Assembly: GCA_965250195.1 (NCBI GenBank)
Contig: OZ252295.1
Coordinates: forward strand, 1,240,001-1,304,000
Direction of reading: 5' to 3'
Source of the DNA: CAUZIR01 sp965250195
Lineage (GTDB): Bacteria > Chloroflexota > Dehalococcoidia > Lucifugimonadales > UBA2962
DNA length: 64,000 nt
A model generated the notes under the pieces. The model ran no database searches, was not told the DNA's origin, and saw nothing but the letters and a program-made list of their open reading frames with translations. A program made the translations under genes and the position numbers. Of this stretch, positions 45,012-53,758 are shown piece after piece (the stretch's first letter is position 1; each line of letters begins with the position of its first letter).

Positions 45012-45569
45012 CTACTGGCCCTTGGCCCTGACGAAATCACGCAAGAACTCGGGCACCTCGGCGTCCAGCACATTGGCGATCTTCGCCGAGTCACCAGCCT
45101 GCACCGGCTCCAGAAACATGGCCAGGTTCGACTTATCATCTTGCCTTAGAACTCGACCGGATGCTGCAAGCGCGAGCCTATGGCCGTGCTCTGCCATTGC
45201 GGCATCGGCTTTTCGCGCAATCGTATCGCCGTCCGGTACCTCGTCGGTGAGCGTCAGCGCACATCTGGCGCAGACGGGGGCCACGCTCAAATCCGGTTGG
45301 CCGGGTGATGGACAGGTTCTGACGGCTGTGACAGCGCTCTCGAACTCACCCGTTCGACTGAGTGCCAGCAGCTCGCCATGCTCCGGCTGGAATGATTCCG
45401 CCACTACCACTTCGCCCCGGTAGCGTATGTTATCCACGTCTACGGACCACGTCCCCGGCGTCCCCGGGACCCCCACGTGTTCGCCGGGGTTTTCGCCACG
45501 GTGCTCGTGGAAACCGGCGCCACTGGTTGCGGGTACTCGATCGCCGGGAGTGGTCCCGCCGGGCGTCAC
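45012..45569 (-). CDS. Unknown protein between moaC fusion and pth
   Basis: This 185-residue frame is coupled to the RNase H-MoaC gene by ATGA. The N-terminal 40 residues are Gly/Pro-rich. The middle has strand-like segments (WSVDVDNIRYRGEVVV) and a Cys pair (PVCARCALTL); the C-terminal part has helices, including SAKIANVLDAEVPEFLRDFV. I do not recognise the family. The operon position and clean frame make it probably a true gene. Confidence 0.55.
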   Translation of the reverse strand: MTPGGTTPGDRVPATSGAGFHEHRGENPGEHVGVPGTPGTWSVDVDNIRYRGEVVVAESFQPEHGELLALSRTGEFESAVTAVRTCPSPGQPDLSVAPVCARCALTLTDEVPDGDTIARKADAAMAEHGHRLALAASGRVLRQDDKSNLAMFLEPVQAGDSAKIANVLDAEVPEFLRDFVRAKGQ

Positions 45570-46498
45570 GGGTCGGCCGTGAAGTCGGACTTGCCGCCGG
45601 TCTTTCGCAGCAGCCGCACGCCCTCGATGCGCATCCCCCGGTCGACCGCCTTACACATGTCATAGACCGTGAGCGCGGCCACCGAGACCGCCGTCAGCGC
45701 CTCCATCTCCACTCCCGTCTTGGCCGTGGTCGAAGCAGTGGCTTGTATCCAGACCGTGGAGTCGTCTTCGTCCATCTTAAGTTCAACGGCAATGGAGCCC
45801 AGCGGCAATGGGTGAGCAAGAGGCACCAGTTCATGAGTGCGCTTGGCGGCCATGATTCCGGCCACTCTGGCTACCCCAAGAACATCCCCTTTCCTCATCG
45901 TGTTTTCTCTTATCAACCGGAGCGTTTCAGGCCTCAATACCACGCGGCCTTCTGCGACCGCCACTCGGCGCGTCTCGGCCTTGCCACCCACGTCCACCAT
46001 TACCGCTCGCCCGGAGTCATCGACGTGCGTCAAGCTGGGACCATCGTCCCGAGGAGATGGGTCGGCGGCGCCCGACGGCGGTTTTAAGCGAGGCTTCATA
46101 CGTCCGGCACGGGTCTGGGACTCCTCGAACGCCACGGCGTCGGCCTCTTCGTTAAGGACATGCCCGGAGTGGCCCCGCACCCATTGCCAGCCCACCTTAT
46201 GGGCGCCGACCTGCTCGTCGAGCGCACTCCAAAGGTCCTGGTTCGCCTTGCGCTTCCACCCCTTGGTCATGGTGTTAATGACGTAGGTGCTGTCGGTGAA
46301 AACGGTGACCTCTGCGGACGCTGGCACGCTGCGCAGACCCTCAATGACGGCGATCATCTCCATGCGATTGTTGGTGGTCGGGTCGTCGCCGCCCCGCAGA
46401 ACGCTCTTGCGTCCGTCGTCGATGACTATTGCCCCCCAGCCACCGGGGCCGGGGTTCCCCGAGCAGGCGCCGTCCGTGTAGATCTCGATCATGCCCAA
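45566..46498 (-). CDS. RNase HI-MoaC fusion protein
   Basis: This 310-residue protein joins two enzymes. Residues 1-125 are RNase HI, which cleaves RNA in RNA-DNA hybrids; the acidic residues Asp9, Glu47, Asp69 and Asp120 and the His in WVRGHSGH are present. After a Pro-rich linker (126-152), residues 155-310 are MoaC, which forms cyclic pyranopterin monophosphate in molybdenum cofactor synthesis: LTHVDDSGRAVMVDV, HELVPLAHPLPL, GVEMEALTAVSVAALTVYDMCKAVD and LLRKTGGKSD. No stop or frameshift separates them. TTG at 46498 follows the moaA stop directly; ATG at 46492 is an alternative. moaA is just upstream, fitting the MoaC part. Confidence 0.93.
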   Translation of the reverse strand: MGMIEIYTDGACSGNPGPGGWGAIVIDDGRKSVLRGGDDPTTNNRMEMIAVIEGLRSVPASAEVTVFTDSTYVINTMTKGWKRKANQDLWSALDEQVGAHKVGWQWVRGHSGHVLNEEADAVAFEESQTRAGRMKPRLKPPSGAADPSPRDDGPSLTHVDDSGRAVMVDVGGKAETRRVAVAEGRVVLRPETLRLIRENTMRKGDVLGVARVAGIMAAKRTHELVPLAHPLPLGSIAVELKMDEDDSTVWIQATASTTAKTGVEMEALTAVSVAALTVYDMCKAVDRGMRIEGVRLLRKTGGKSDFTADP

Positions 46499-47515
46499 CT
46501 AACCGCCGATGTGATACATCTCGACCTTGCCAGATCGAGGTTTTGTAAGCGCGGTTCGCTGTTCGGAGTACCGGTCCACTCGCTTGAACCAGACGGCCCT
46601 CACGATCTCGCCCAGTTCGTCGTCCGAAGACCCGTCTCTCAGTGGCGTTCTGAGGTCGGTGCCCGTGGACCCGAACAGGCAGGTGAACAACTCGCCTTCG
46701 GGCGAGAGGCGTAGCCTGGTGCAGTCGCCACAGAATGGCTGGGTGACTGAAGAGATAACCCCGATCTCACCGGAGCCATCGACGTACCTGTAGCGTGTGG
46801 CCACCTCACCCGGATAGCTGGGAGCCACCGGCTCGAGAGCCATCTCGGCGTCGATGCGCTCCACGATCTCGGAAGACGGCACCACGGACTCCATTTTCCA
46901 GTCGTTGAGCGTGCCGACATCCATGAACTCGATGAAGCGCAAAATGTGGCCACTGCCCTGGAAGTGCCTGGCCAACTCCACCACGGTATGGTCGTTGACG
47001 CCGCGCTGGACAACGGAGTTGATCTTTATCGGCGTCAGGTCGGCGGCGGCGGCGGCATCGATTCCCGCCAACACGCTCGCCACCCCGAAGTTGCGACCGT
47101 TCATACGCCTGAACACTGCGTCGTCCAGCGTGTCCAGGCTCACCGTTACCCTCTTGAGACCGGCATCCTTAAGCGTCGCTGCATGCTTCGGCAGCAGGTA
47201 GCCATTCGTCGTCATCGTCAGGTCCTGGATCCCGGCGACTCCGGCCAGCATTCCTACCAGATCGGTGACCTGGCTGCGCACCAGGGGCTCGCCTCCGGTC
47301 AGCCGGGTCTTGACGGCTCCCAGGCCCGCTACTACCTTCGCTATTCGGACGATCTCCTCGAACGAAAGGAGCTGGGCGCGGGTGAGGAACTGGTAACGCT
47401 CGCCGTAGATTTCGGCGGGCATGCAGTACGTGCAGCGGAAGTTGCACCGGTCCGTAACCGAAATGCGCAGATCCCGCAGTGGTCTTTCGAAAGTGTCCTT
47501 AACCGGAGCGTTCAT
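46499..47515 (-). CDS. moaA: GTP 3',8-cyclase MoaA (radical SAM)
   Basis: This 338-residue enzyme rearranges GTP in the first step of molybdenum cofactor synthesis. The SAM cluster motif is CNFRCTYC, followed by LTGGEPLVR. The C-terminal cluster shows CGDCTRLRLSPEGELFTCLFG, which binds GTP. The protein ends in Gly-Gly, the conserved tail needed by MoaA. MoaC activity lies in the next gene, so the two steps are joined in one operon. Confidence 0.97.
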   Translation of the reverse strand: MNAPVKDTFERPLRDLRISVTDRCNFRCTYCMPAEIYGERYQFLTRAQLLSFEEIVRIAKVVAGLGAVKTRLTGGEPLVRSQVTDLVGMLAGVAGIQDLTMTTNGYLLPKHAATLKDAGLKRVTVSLDTLDDAVFRRMNGRNFGVASVLAGIDAAAAADLTPIKINSVVQRGVNDHTVVELARHFQGSGHILRFIEFMDVGTLNDWKMESVVPSSEIVERIDAEMALEPVAPSYPGEVATRYRYVDGSGEIGVISSVTQPFCGDCTRLRLSPEGELFTCLFGSTGTDLRTPLRDGSSDDELGEIVRAVWFKRVDRYSEQRTALTKPRSGKVEMYHIGG

Positions 47516-47519
47516 GCGC

Positions 47520-48137
47520 TCAATTATATTCGGGTCCCGGAGACAGAGAGCTCAGCCACCCGGCGGCCTTCGCCGCGGCCATGCCCCTGTGGCTCAACTT
47601 CGCCTTGTCGGCGGGAGAGAGTTGGGCCATCGTCATGCCTCCGTGATCGGAGCCCGATAGTACAAAGACAGGGTCGTACCCGAAGCCGCCCGCGCCTTTT
47701 GGTGCCAAGGCGATGGTGCCTTCGACCAATCCGGTGAACATCACCACCTCTTTTCCGGGTACGGCCACGGCGATGACGCACCGGAACCGGGCTTTTCTCT
47801 TGTCCATCGGTACGCCCGACAACTCGGCCAGCAGCCTCGCCACGTTTTCGCCATCGGTGGCGCTCTCACCGGCGTATCGTGCGGACATCACGCCCGGTCG
47901 TCCGTCCAGCGCGTCGACCACCAGGCCGGAGTCGTCGGCCAGCGTCGCCAGGCCGCTCAAGCGCTGATAGGCGTTGGCCTTGAGGACGGCGTTTGCCTCG
48001 AACGTGTGACCCGTCTCGGCGACTTCGTCGGAGATGCCTTCTGACGCCAGATCTATCAGGTCGAACGGGCCGCCGGACAGGATGCCGGCGAACTCTCGCA
48101 GCTTTCCCGAATTCCGGGTGGCGATCAGGAGGCGGAT
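47520..48137 (-). CDS. rdgB: Non-canonical purine NTP pyrophosphatase (RdgB/HAM1), non-standard start
   Basis: This enzyme hydrolyses dITP and XTP. The frame reads LLIATRNSGKLREFAGIL, then TFEANAVLKANAYQRL, LADDSGLVVDALDGRPGV, AGESATDGEN, FGYDPVF and SHRGMAAAK, so the full family sequence is present. No ATG, GTG or TTG occurs near the expected N terminus. A GGAGG lies 4 bases ahead of ATC at 48137 and 13 ahead of CTG at 48128, which overlaps the aldolase stop. I mark ATC as the outer limit; either start gives about 202-205 residues, the family's usual length. An internal TTG at 47960 would remove the substrate-binding N terminus. Confidence 0.88.
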   Translation of the reverse strand: MRLLIATRNSGKLREFAGILSGGPFDLIDLASEGISDEVAETGHTFEANAVLKANAYQRLSGLATLADDSGLVVDALDGRPGVMSARYAGESATDGENVARLLAELSGVPMDKRKARFRCVIAVAVPGKEVVMFTGLVEGTIALAPKGAGGFGYDPVFVLSGSDHGGMTMAQLSPADKAKLSHRGMAAAKAAGWLSSLSPGPEYN

Positions 48138-49159
48138 GCGGCCTCCATCGCCGTGTCGTAGGCTCCCCTGCGGGCGGCGCTGGTCACCTTTGCCCGGTGG
48201 TAGAAGGCGGCCTGGGCTGCTGCACGATTGCCGTTGTCCCCACTCCAGGCGCCTAGCGGTGCCGCCTGCAGACCGCGGCCGTACGAGAAGCTCAGCTCCC
48301 AGGGCGTACCGGCCTTCGCGGCGTAGCGGTTGATGGCGTCGAGATTGACCGTCGCCTCCTCATCGCTCTGGCCGCCGGAAAGGAACACGATACCCGGCAC
48401 TGTCGCCGGCACGGTGTCCAAAAAGCACGTCACCGTGGCTTCGGCGACCTGCTCCGGCGTCGCCCGGCCCTTGGCCGACTTGCCGCTAAGCACCATGTTT
48501 GGTTTCAGCAGCGTTCCCGGCAGATCGACCCGCTGGTGGCCAAGCTGGCAGTAGACTTCTCTCAGCGTCGCGTTTGTGGCCGCGTAGCAGCTGTCGATGT
48601 CATGGTCGCCGTCCATCAGCACCTCGGGCTCCACGATCGGGACCAGTCCAGCTTCCTGGCTGAGTGCCGCAAACCGGGCTAAGGCGTGGGCATTGGCCTG
48701 GATGCAGTAGGTGGAGGGGATACCGTCGCCGATGTTAATGACGGCGCGCCACTTGGTGAAGCGCGCGCCCAGCGAAGCGTACTCCGCAAGCCGTTCGCGC
48801 AGGCCGTCCAGCCCCTCGGTTACGGTCTCGCCATCGGCTCCGGCGAGGGGCTTTGCGCCCTTGTCCACCTTGATGCCCGGAATAATGCCCTGATTCGAGA
48901 GCACCTCTACCAGCTTCGTGCCGTCTTCAGCGTCCTGGCGAAGAGTCTCATCGAACAAGATGACGCCGCTAATGAACTCGGCAGCGCCTTCGGTGCGGAA
49001 CAGCATCTCCCTGTAATATCGCCGGTTGTCTTCAGTGGACTCGGCAGCGATCGAGTCGAACCGCTTCTTGATTGTGGGCGCGCTCTCATCGGCCGCCAGA
49101 ATCCCCTTGCCGGACGCCACTATCGCGTTCGCGGTCTCAATCAGCCTGCCTGTGTCCAT
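48125..49159 (-). CDS. Fructose-bisphosphate aldolase class I
   Basis: This 344-residue aldolase is of the eukaryote-like class I type, which uses a Schiff-base Lys. GILAADESAPTIKKRF, the helix YYREMLFRTEG, and LLKPNMVLSGK with the catalytic Lys are visible, as is LSGGQSDEEAT. It cleaves or forms fructose 1,6-bisphosphate in glycolysis/gluconeogenesis. The neighbour fbp acts on the same compound, so the pair favours gluconeogenesis. Its end overlaps rdgB. Confidence 0.95.
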   Translation of the reverse strand: MDTGRLIETANAIVASGKGILAADESAPTIKKRFDSIAAESTEDNRRYYREMLFRTEGAAEFISGVILFDETLRQDAEDGTKLVEVLSNQGIIPGIKVDKGAKPLAGADGETVTEGLDGLRERLAEYASLGARFTKWRAVINIGDGIPSTYCIQANAHALARFAALSQEAGLVPIVEPEVLMDGDHDIDSCYAATNATLREVYCQLGHQRVDLPGTLLKPNMVLSGKSAKGRATPEQVAEATVTCFLDTVPATVPGIVFLSGGQSDEEATVNLDAINRYAAKAGTPWELSFSYGRGLQAAPLGAWSGDNGNRAAAQAAFYHRAKVTSAARRGAYDTAMEAASAS

Positions 49160-49170
49160 ATTTATTTCTC

Positions 49171-50166
49171 CTAATCGCCCTTCATAGTAGCGACCGTCTG
49201 CGCAACGAGCGCCTTATCGCCCACGATCAGTGGAATGCGTTGGTGGAGGTGATCGGGTACGACGTCCAGAACGCTTTGAATACCGTCCGACACCGCCCCC
49301 CCGGCCTGCTCGGCCACATAGCCCAGGGGGTTGGCCTCGTACATCAGACGCAGCCGCCCGCCAGTGTTTTTGCTGTCCGCCGTGTACAGGAATATCCCGC
49401 CTTTGAGCAGGTTCCTGTGGAAGTCCGCCACAAGCGAGCCGATGTATCGCTGCGAACGTCCCGGCCTCAGGTCGTCCACGGCCTTGGCGATGCCCGGCTC
49501 CCAGCGAGCGGTGTTGCCGTCGTTGACGCTGTAGTAGGGAGCTTTGTCCGGGATGCGCAGGTCCGGGCTGGTCAGTTTAAATTCGCCGGTCGATGGCTCC
49601 ATGGTGAACCCGTCGACGTGTCCCTCTGTCGCTACGGTCAGGACCGTGCTGGATCCGTACACTACGTATGCTGCGGCCACCTGTTCGTTGCCCGGCCTCA
49701 ACAGCGAGTCCGGCGTCAACGGGGCGTCGGCATTGCGTTTCCAAATACCGAAGATCGAACCGATGCTCACCGCCACGTCGATATTGGACGAGCCGTCGAG
49801 CGGGTCCATCAGCACCATGTAACGGTGATCTGAAGAGTCCCCGACCATGACCGGCGCCTCGATCTCCTCACAGCCGACGATTGCCACTCGTCCGCAGTCG
49901 CTGAGCACTTTTACGAATGTATCGGAGCTGGCCTCGTCCAGGCGCTGGACAATCTCCCCCTGCACGTTGGTCTCGCCGGTGGTGCCGAGTACACCGACCA
50001 GGGCGGCGCCGCGGATCTGCGACTCCAGATTTCTGGCGCCCTCCGCTATTGCGTTGAGCACGGCTTCGAAGCCATCGAGCGCCTCGTTACAGGTGTAGCG
50101 AGCGGCGGCGAACTCGCCCAGCGACTGGTGGTGATCGGGGAACGGGTGCTCAGGGGAAACGGTCAT
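49171..50166 (-). CDS. fbp: Fructose-1,6-bisphosphatase class I
   Basis: This 331-residue phosphatase removes phosphate 1 from fructose 1,6-bisphosphate. The metal site is in LMDPLDGSSNIDVAVSIGSIFGI and the preceding EEIE. Substrate-binding RYIGSLVADFHRNLLKGG and RLRLMYEANP are present. A strong AAGGAGGG ribosome site precedes the ATG by about 10 bases. It is first in a seven-gene operon and has the only clear promoter of that run. Confidence 0.96.
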   Translation of the reverse strand: MTVSPEHPFPDHHQSLGEFAAARYTCNEALDGFEAVLNAIAEGARNLESQIRGAALVGVLGTTGETNVQGEIVQRLDEASSDTFVKVLSDCGRVAIVGCEEIEAPVMVGDSSDHRYMVLMDPLDGSSNIDVAVSIGSIFGIWKRNADAPLTPDSLLRPGNEQVAAAYVVYGSSTVLTVATEGHVDGFTMEPSTGEFKLTSPDLRIPDKAPYYSVNDGNTARWEPGIAKAVDDLRPGRSQRYIGSLVADFHRNLLKGGIFLYTADSKNTGGRLRLMYEANPLGYVAEQAGGAVSDGIQSVLDVVPDHLHQRIPLIVGDKALVAQTVATMKGD

Positions 50167-50281
50167 ACTATTAGCACCCTCCTTTAATTTGGCCCATTTT
50201 CGGCTCGCGCGTCTGCCAGTCTACGTCGCCGTCGCCAGGGTCGGCACATTTCCCCGCGAGTTGCGAGTGGGGTAGATATCG

Positions 50282-50311
50282 AGTGTAACGCCGGCCAAAA
50301 ATTAGTGTCAA
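50282..50311 (-). promoter_or_regulatory. Promoter of the fbp-aldolase-rdgB-moa-pth operon
   Basis: On the minus strand TTGACA (50311-50306) and TACACT (50287-50282) are 18 bases apart. The predicted transcript has a leader of about 110 bases before the fbp ATG. Confidence 0.6.
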
Positions 50312-50400
50312 GGCCGATGTGGAGGCGTTCCGGCCGCAGGGCAATTCACCGGCACAATTGGCGTCCGCTCAAGGGTGCCACGTAAGATACATGGCGGTGG

Positions 50401-50488
50401 GGAGGGGTGGCCGAGTGGACTAAGGCGCCTGTCTTGAAAACAGGAATCCCGCAAGGGAACGTGGGTTCGAATCCCACCCCCTCCGCCA
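50401..50488 (+). tRNA. tRNA-Ser (anticodon UGA), CCA encoded
   Basis: A complete class II tRNA: acceptor GGAGGGG pairs with CCCCTCC, the anticodon stem CCTGT/ACAGG holds a CTTGAAA loop with TGA, there is a long variable arm (GGAATCCCGCAAGGGAACG), and the T arm GTGGG/CCCAC encloses TTCGAAT. The discriminator base is G and the 3' CCA is encoded at 50486-50488. It reads UCA codons. Confidence 0.97.
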
Positions 50489-50524
50489 AACAAAAAAACG
50501 AGCCGCACAGGCAGCTATCGCTAC

Positions 50525-51682
50525 ATGAAGCTACACGAATACCAGGCAAAAGAACTGCTCGCCCGCTCCGGGGTGCCGGTGCCGCGAGGCCGGGTCGCGC
50601 ATACCGTCGAAGAGGTGCGCCAGGCCGCGGCCGAATTGGGCGGGAGCGTCGTGGTCAAGGCCCAGGTCCACGCTGGCGGCAGGGGCAAGGGAGGCGGCGT
50701 AAAGCTCGTCGCCGACGCGCACGAGGCGGCGACCGTCGCACAGTCCCTGCTCGGCAGTCGGCTGGTGACGCCCCAGACGGGCCCCGAGGGCGTGCCTGTC
50801 GGCAGCGTCCTCGTCGAGGAGGCCGTCAATATCTCTCGCGAGCTGTATCTCGCGATCTTGGTAGACGGTGGTCTGGGGTTACCGATCGTCATGGCCTCCG
50901 AGGCGGGCGGCATGGACATCGAACGCGTCGCCGAAGACACCCCCGAAAAAATCCTCAGGGAGTCGATAGACCCGGCGCTGGGTCTGATGCCTTACCAGTC
51001 CAGGAAACTCGCCGCCGGGCTCGACCTTAAAGGCGATGCACTGAAGGGCTTTTCCCGGCTCGTGGGGTCACTGCATCGAGCCTTCACCGATAACGACTGC
51101 TCGCTCGCCGAAATCAACCCCCTCGTGGTCACATCCGCCGGGGCGGTGCTGGCGGCCGACGCCAAGATCACACTCGACGACGACTCGCTGTTTCGGCACT
51201 CAGACCTGGCCGATTTGTACGATCCCGATCAGGATCCGCCCATCGAGGTCACGGCTCGCGAGCACGGCCTCAGTTACGTAAAACTCGACGGCGACGTGGG
51301 CTGTCTGGTCAACGGCGCCGGACTGGCCATGGCCACCATGGATGTCACCGTCGCAGCAGGAGCCGCGCCCGCCAACTTCCTCGACGTCGGTGGCGGGGCG
51401 GACGAAGAAAAGGTCGCCCAGGCCGTTACCTTGCTCATGTCCGACCCCGGCGTCAGGCGGGTGCTCATCAACATTTTCGGCGGCATCCTCCGGTGCGACG
51501 TGGTGGCGCGAGGGGTCTTGCTGGCGGCAGAGCGGTCCGAGTCTCCGGTGCCCCCGATGGCCGTAAGGATGCTCGGGACCAACGCAGAAGAGGGGCGCAG
51601 AATTCTCGCAGATTCCTCTCTGGACATAGCTCTGGTTGATGACTTCGCCGGTGCCACTGCCGCCATTCGGGGTATGGTTTAA
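50525..51682 (+). CDS. sucC: Succinyl-CoA synthetase (ADP-forming) beta subunit
   Basis: This 385-residue ATP-grasp subunit catalyses succinyl-CoA to succinate with nucleotide phosphorylation in the citric acid cycle. It begins MKLHEYQAKELLARSGVPVPRG, with VVKAQVHAGGRGKGGGV, AEINPLVV, ADAKITLDDD and the FGGILRCD near the C terminus. It starts 36 bases after the tRNA gene and is followed closely by sucD. Confidence 0.97.
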   Translation: MKLHEYQAKELLARSGVPVPRGRVAHTVEEVRQAAAELGGSVVVKAQVHAGGRGKGGGVKLVADAHEAATVAQSLLGSRLVTPQTGPEGVPVGSVLVEEAVNISRELYLAILVDGGLGLPIVMASEAGGMDIERVAEDTPEKILRESIDPALGLMPYQSRKLAAGLDLKGDALKGFSRLVGSLHRAFTDNDCSLAEINPLVVTSAGAVLAADAKITLDDDSLFRHSDLADLYDPDQDPPIEVTAREHGLSYVKLDGDVGCLVNGAGLAMATMDVTVAAGAAPANFLDVGGGADEEKVAQAVTLLMSDPGVRRVLINIFGGILRCDVVARGVLLAAERSESPVPPMAVRMLGTNAEEGRRILADSSLDIALVDDFAGATAAIRGMV

Positions 51683-51686
51683 CAGC

Positions 51687-52568
51687 ATGGGCATTCTCGT
51701 CGGCAAAGACACCCGGTTGCTCGTGCAGGGCATCACCGGCCGGGAGGGCAGCTTCCACACGGTGCGGTGTATTGAGTACGGCACCAACGTCGTCGCGGGT
51801 GTGACGCCCGGTCGTGGAGGCCAGACGTTCGGGGACAACGTGCCCGTGTACGACACGGTACGAGAGGCCGTTGCCGAAACCGGTGCCAACACCTCTCTAA
51901 TCTTCGTGCCGCCTGCTTTTGCCGCCGATGCGATAGTAGAGGCCGTCGACAGTGGCATCGAGACCGTCATCTCCATTACTGAGGGCATACCCGTGCTCGA
52001 CTCGGTCAAGGTCGTCGACTACGTAAGGCGCTCGTCCGCTACGCTCGTCGGTCCTAACTGCCCCGGCGTCATTTCCCCCGGTGGCAAGGCGAAGGTGGGC
52101 ATCATGCCCGGACACGTTTACGTGCCGGGTAGGGTGGGAGTCGTGTCCCGGAGCGGCACGCTGACCTACGAGGCCGTCGGCCAGCTCACGCCTATTGGCA
52201 TGGGTCAATCGACCTGCGTCGGTATCGGCGGCGACCCGGTAAGCGGCTCCGGTTTCGTCGAGATGCTGGGCATGTTCGAGCGAGACCCGGAGACCGACGC
52301 CATAGTTCTGATCGGAGAGATCGGCGGCACCAAAGAGCAGGAGGCGGCTGAGTTCATATGTTCCGAGGTCTCCAAGCCCGTCGCTGCCTTGATTGTTGGA
52401 AAAAGCGCCCCTCCCGGGCGGCGCATGGGACATGCCGGGGCCATCATCACCGGCCGCGCTGGGCTGGCGTCGGAAAAGGTGGTGGCGCTTGAGCGTGCGG
52501 GCGCGGTGACCATTCCCACTCCGGCCGACATCGGCACCACGATCCGAGAGATCTTGTCTAACCTTTAG
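51687..52568 (+). CDS. sucD: Succinyl-CoA synthetase alpha subunit
   Basis: This 293-residue partner of SucC carries the phosphorylated His, seen in RRMGHAGAII. The N terminus has the CoA-binding Rossmann motif VQGITGREGSFHT. PNCPGVISPG and SRSGTLTYE are typical. The ATG lies 4 bases after the sucC stop; a longer frame overlapping sucC is not needed. Confidence 0.97.
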   Translation: MGILVGKDTRLLVQGITGREGSFHTVRCIEYGTNVVAGVTPGRGGQTFGDNVPVYDTVREAVAETGANTSLIFVPPAFAADAIVEAVDSGIETVISITEGIPVLDSVKVVDYVRRSSATLVGPNCPGVISPGGKAKVGIMPGHVYVPGRVGVVSRSGTLTYEAVGQLTPIGMGQSTCVGIGGDPVSGSGFVEMLGMFERDPETDAIVLIGEIGGTKEQEAAEFICSEVSKPVAALIVGKSAPPGRRMGHAGAIITGRAGLASEKVVALERAGAVTIPTPADIGTTIREILSNL

Positions 52569-52614
52569 CGACGGACTTGAGCGATGCTGTTCATAGGATC
52601 CGACGAGTGAGCAG

Positions 52615-53529
52615 ATGACCGGAGACGGTGAAAATAGCCCGAACGTTGGCCTCACCGCATACTTCAACGGCGACGTTATGCCCCTGAGCCAGGCGGCGGA
52701 GGCCATGAAGGCGGCTGGCCTGGAATCCGCCGGGGGCTTTTACGACGTCGAGCGCACCTTCGATGGCGCTTTATATCGCCTGGACGATCACCTGGCCCGC
52801 CTCTACAGAGGCCTCGAGCACTCCGAACTCGACCCCGGCGTGACCCTCGAAGAGATGGCGGACCTGACTACCGTACTCATGGAGCGTAACGTCCCGCTGC
52901 TGGAGCCCGGCCAGGACTTCCTCGTCACCCAGGTCGTAAGCGTGGTGCCCGGTGGCGAACAAGACAGCGACGAACGAGACGGTGACGAGGCCACTGCAAA
53001 ACCCCCGATGAACGTCGCCATCTACTGCCAGTTCCTGGACTTCACGCCGTTCGCATTGAGCTACGGTTACGGGGTAAGAGTGACCACCCCCGTCACCTAC
53101 GCCGTGCCCCCGGCCGAGCAGTCCTCAAGGCAACAGAGCTTCGCGCTCATGAGTGATGCGGAGGGCAATATCACCGAATGCCAGGGCGGCAACTTCATGT
53201 TCGTCGTGGACGGTCGAATCAAGCTGCCCGATCGGTCCAACGTGCTGCCCGGAGTGAGCATGGAGACGGTGCTGGAACTGGCGGAGAGTATGGGTGTCGG
53301 CGTCGATGAAGACGACTACTGCACAGGCGACATCTACTCTGCAGACGAAGCCTTTGTCAGTTCGACGAGGTTTTGTATGTTGCCGGTTGCGACCATAAAC
53401 GGGCTCGGAATAGGCGCCGAGATGCCCGGCCCGGTCACACGCGAACTTCAGGACGCCTGGATCGAGGAGGTGGGCGTCGATTTCGTAAAACAGGCCCTCG
53501 ACCACGCCGCCGGGGCGGGTCTGATGTGA
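52615..53529 (+). CDS. Class IV aminotransferase-like protein lacking the catalytic Lys segment
   Basis: This 304-residue protein resembles branched-chain aminotransferases and D-amino-acid transaminases: FYDVERTFDGALYRLDDHLARL is the start of the fold and EGNITECQGGNFMFVVDGRIKLPDRSNVLPGVSMETVLELAE is the phosphate-binding half. In typical members a segment with the PLP-Lys and a helix (K...N..) joins these parts; here the protein reads TYAVPPAEQSSRQQSFALMSDAEG, and no Lys is found near residues 165-185. About 20-40 residues seem missing. It may be inactive, a paralog with a new job, or changed by an in-frame deletion. Confidence 0.75.
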   Translation: MTGDGENSPNVGLTAYFNGDVMPLSQAAEAMKAAGLESAGGFYDVERTFDGALYRLDDHLARLYRGLEHSELDPGVTLEEMADLTTVLMERNVPLLEPGQDFLVTQVVSVVPGGEQDSDERDGDEATAKPPMNVAIYCQFLDFTPFALSYGYGVRVTTPVTYAVPPAEQSSRQQSFALMSDAEGNITECQGGNFMFVVDGRIKLPDRSNVLPGVSMETVLELAESMGVGVDEDDYCTGDIYSADEAFVSSTRFCMLPVATINGLGIGAEMPGPVTRELQDAWIEEVGVDFVKQALDHAAGAGLM

Positions 53530-53554
53530 AGGCATCGCGGGTCCGAGAATTTCA

Positions 53555-53584
53555 TTGACAATCGTTTTTTACGAGTCCTATACT
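53555..53584 (+). promoter_or_regulatory. Promoter of pyrG
   Basis: TTGACA (53555-53560) and TATACT (53579-53584) are separated by 18 bases. The transcript would have a leader of about 165 bases before pyrG; I found no clear attenuator hairpin in it. Confidence 0.6.
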
Positions 53585-53758
53585 TTGGCCATACAAACAG
53601 GCCCCACTCGCCGAGCCAGCAGGCAACATCAAACAACCCGCCTCCTCCCATAAACGTCGGCCTCAGGCAACTGATCGCGGACACCAAACCGGGCATCGCT
53701 TGAGCCCAAGCGACCCCGGTTACCTACCCCTCTCTCCCGCGTACCGGCCCATCCCAGG

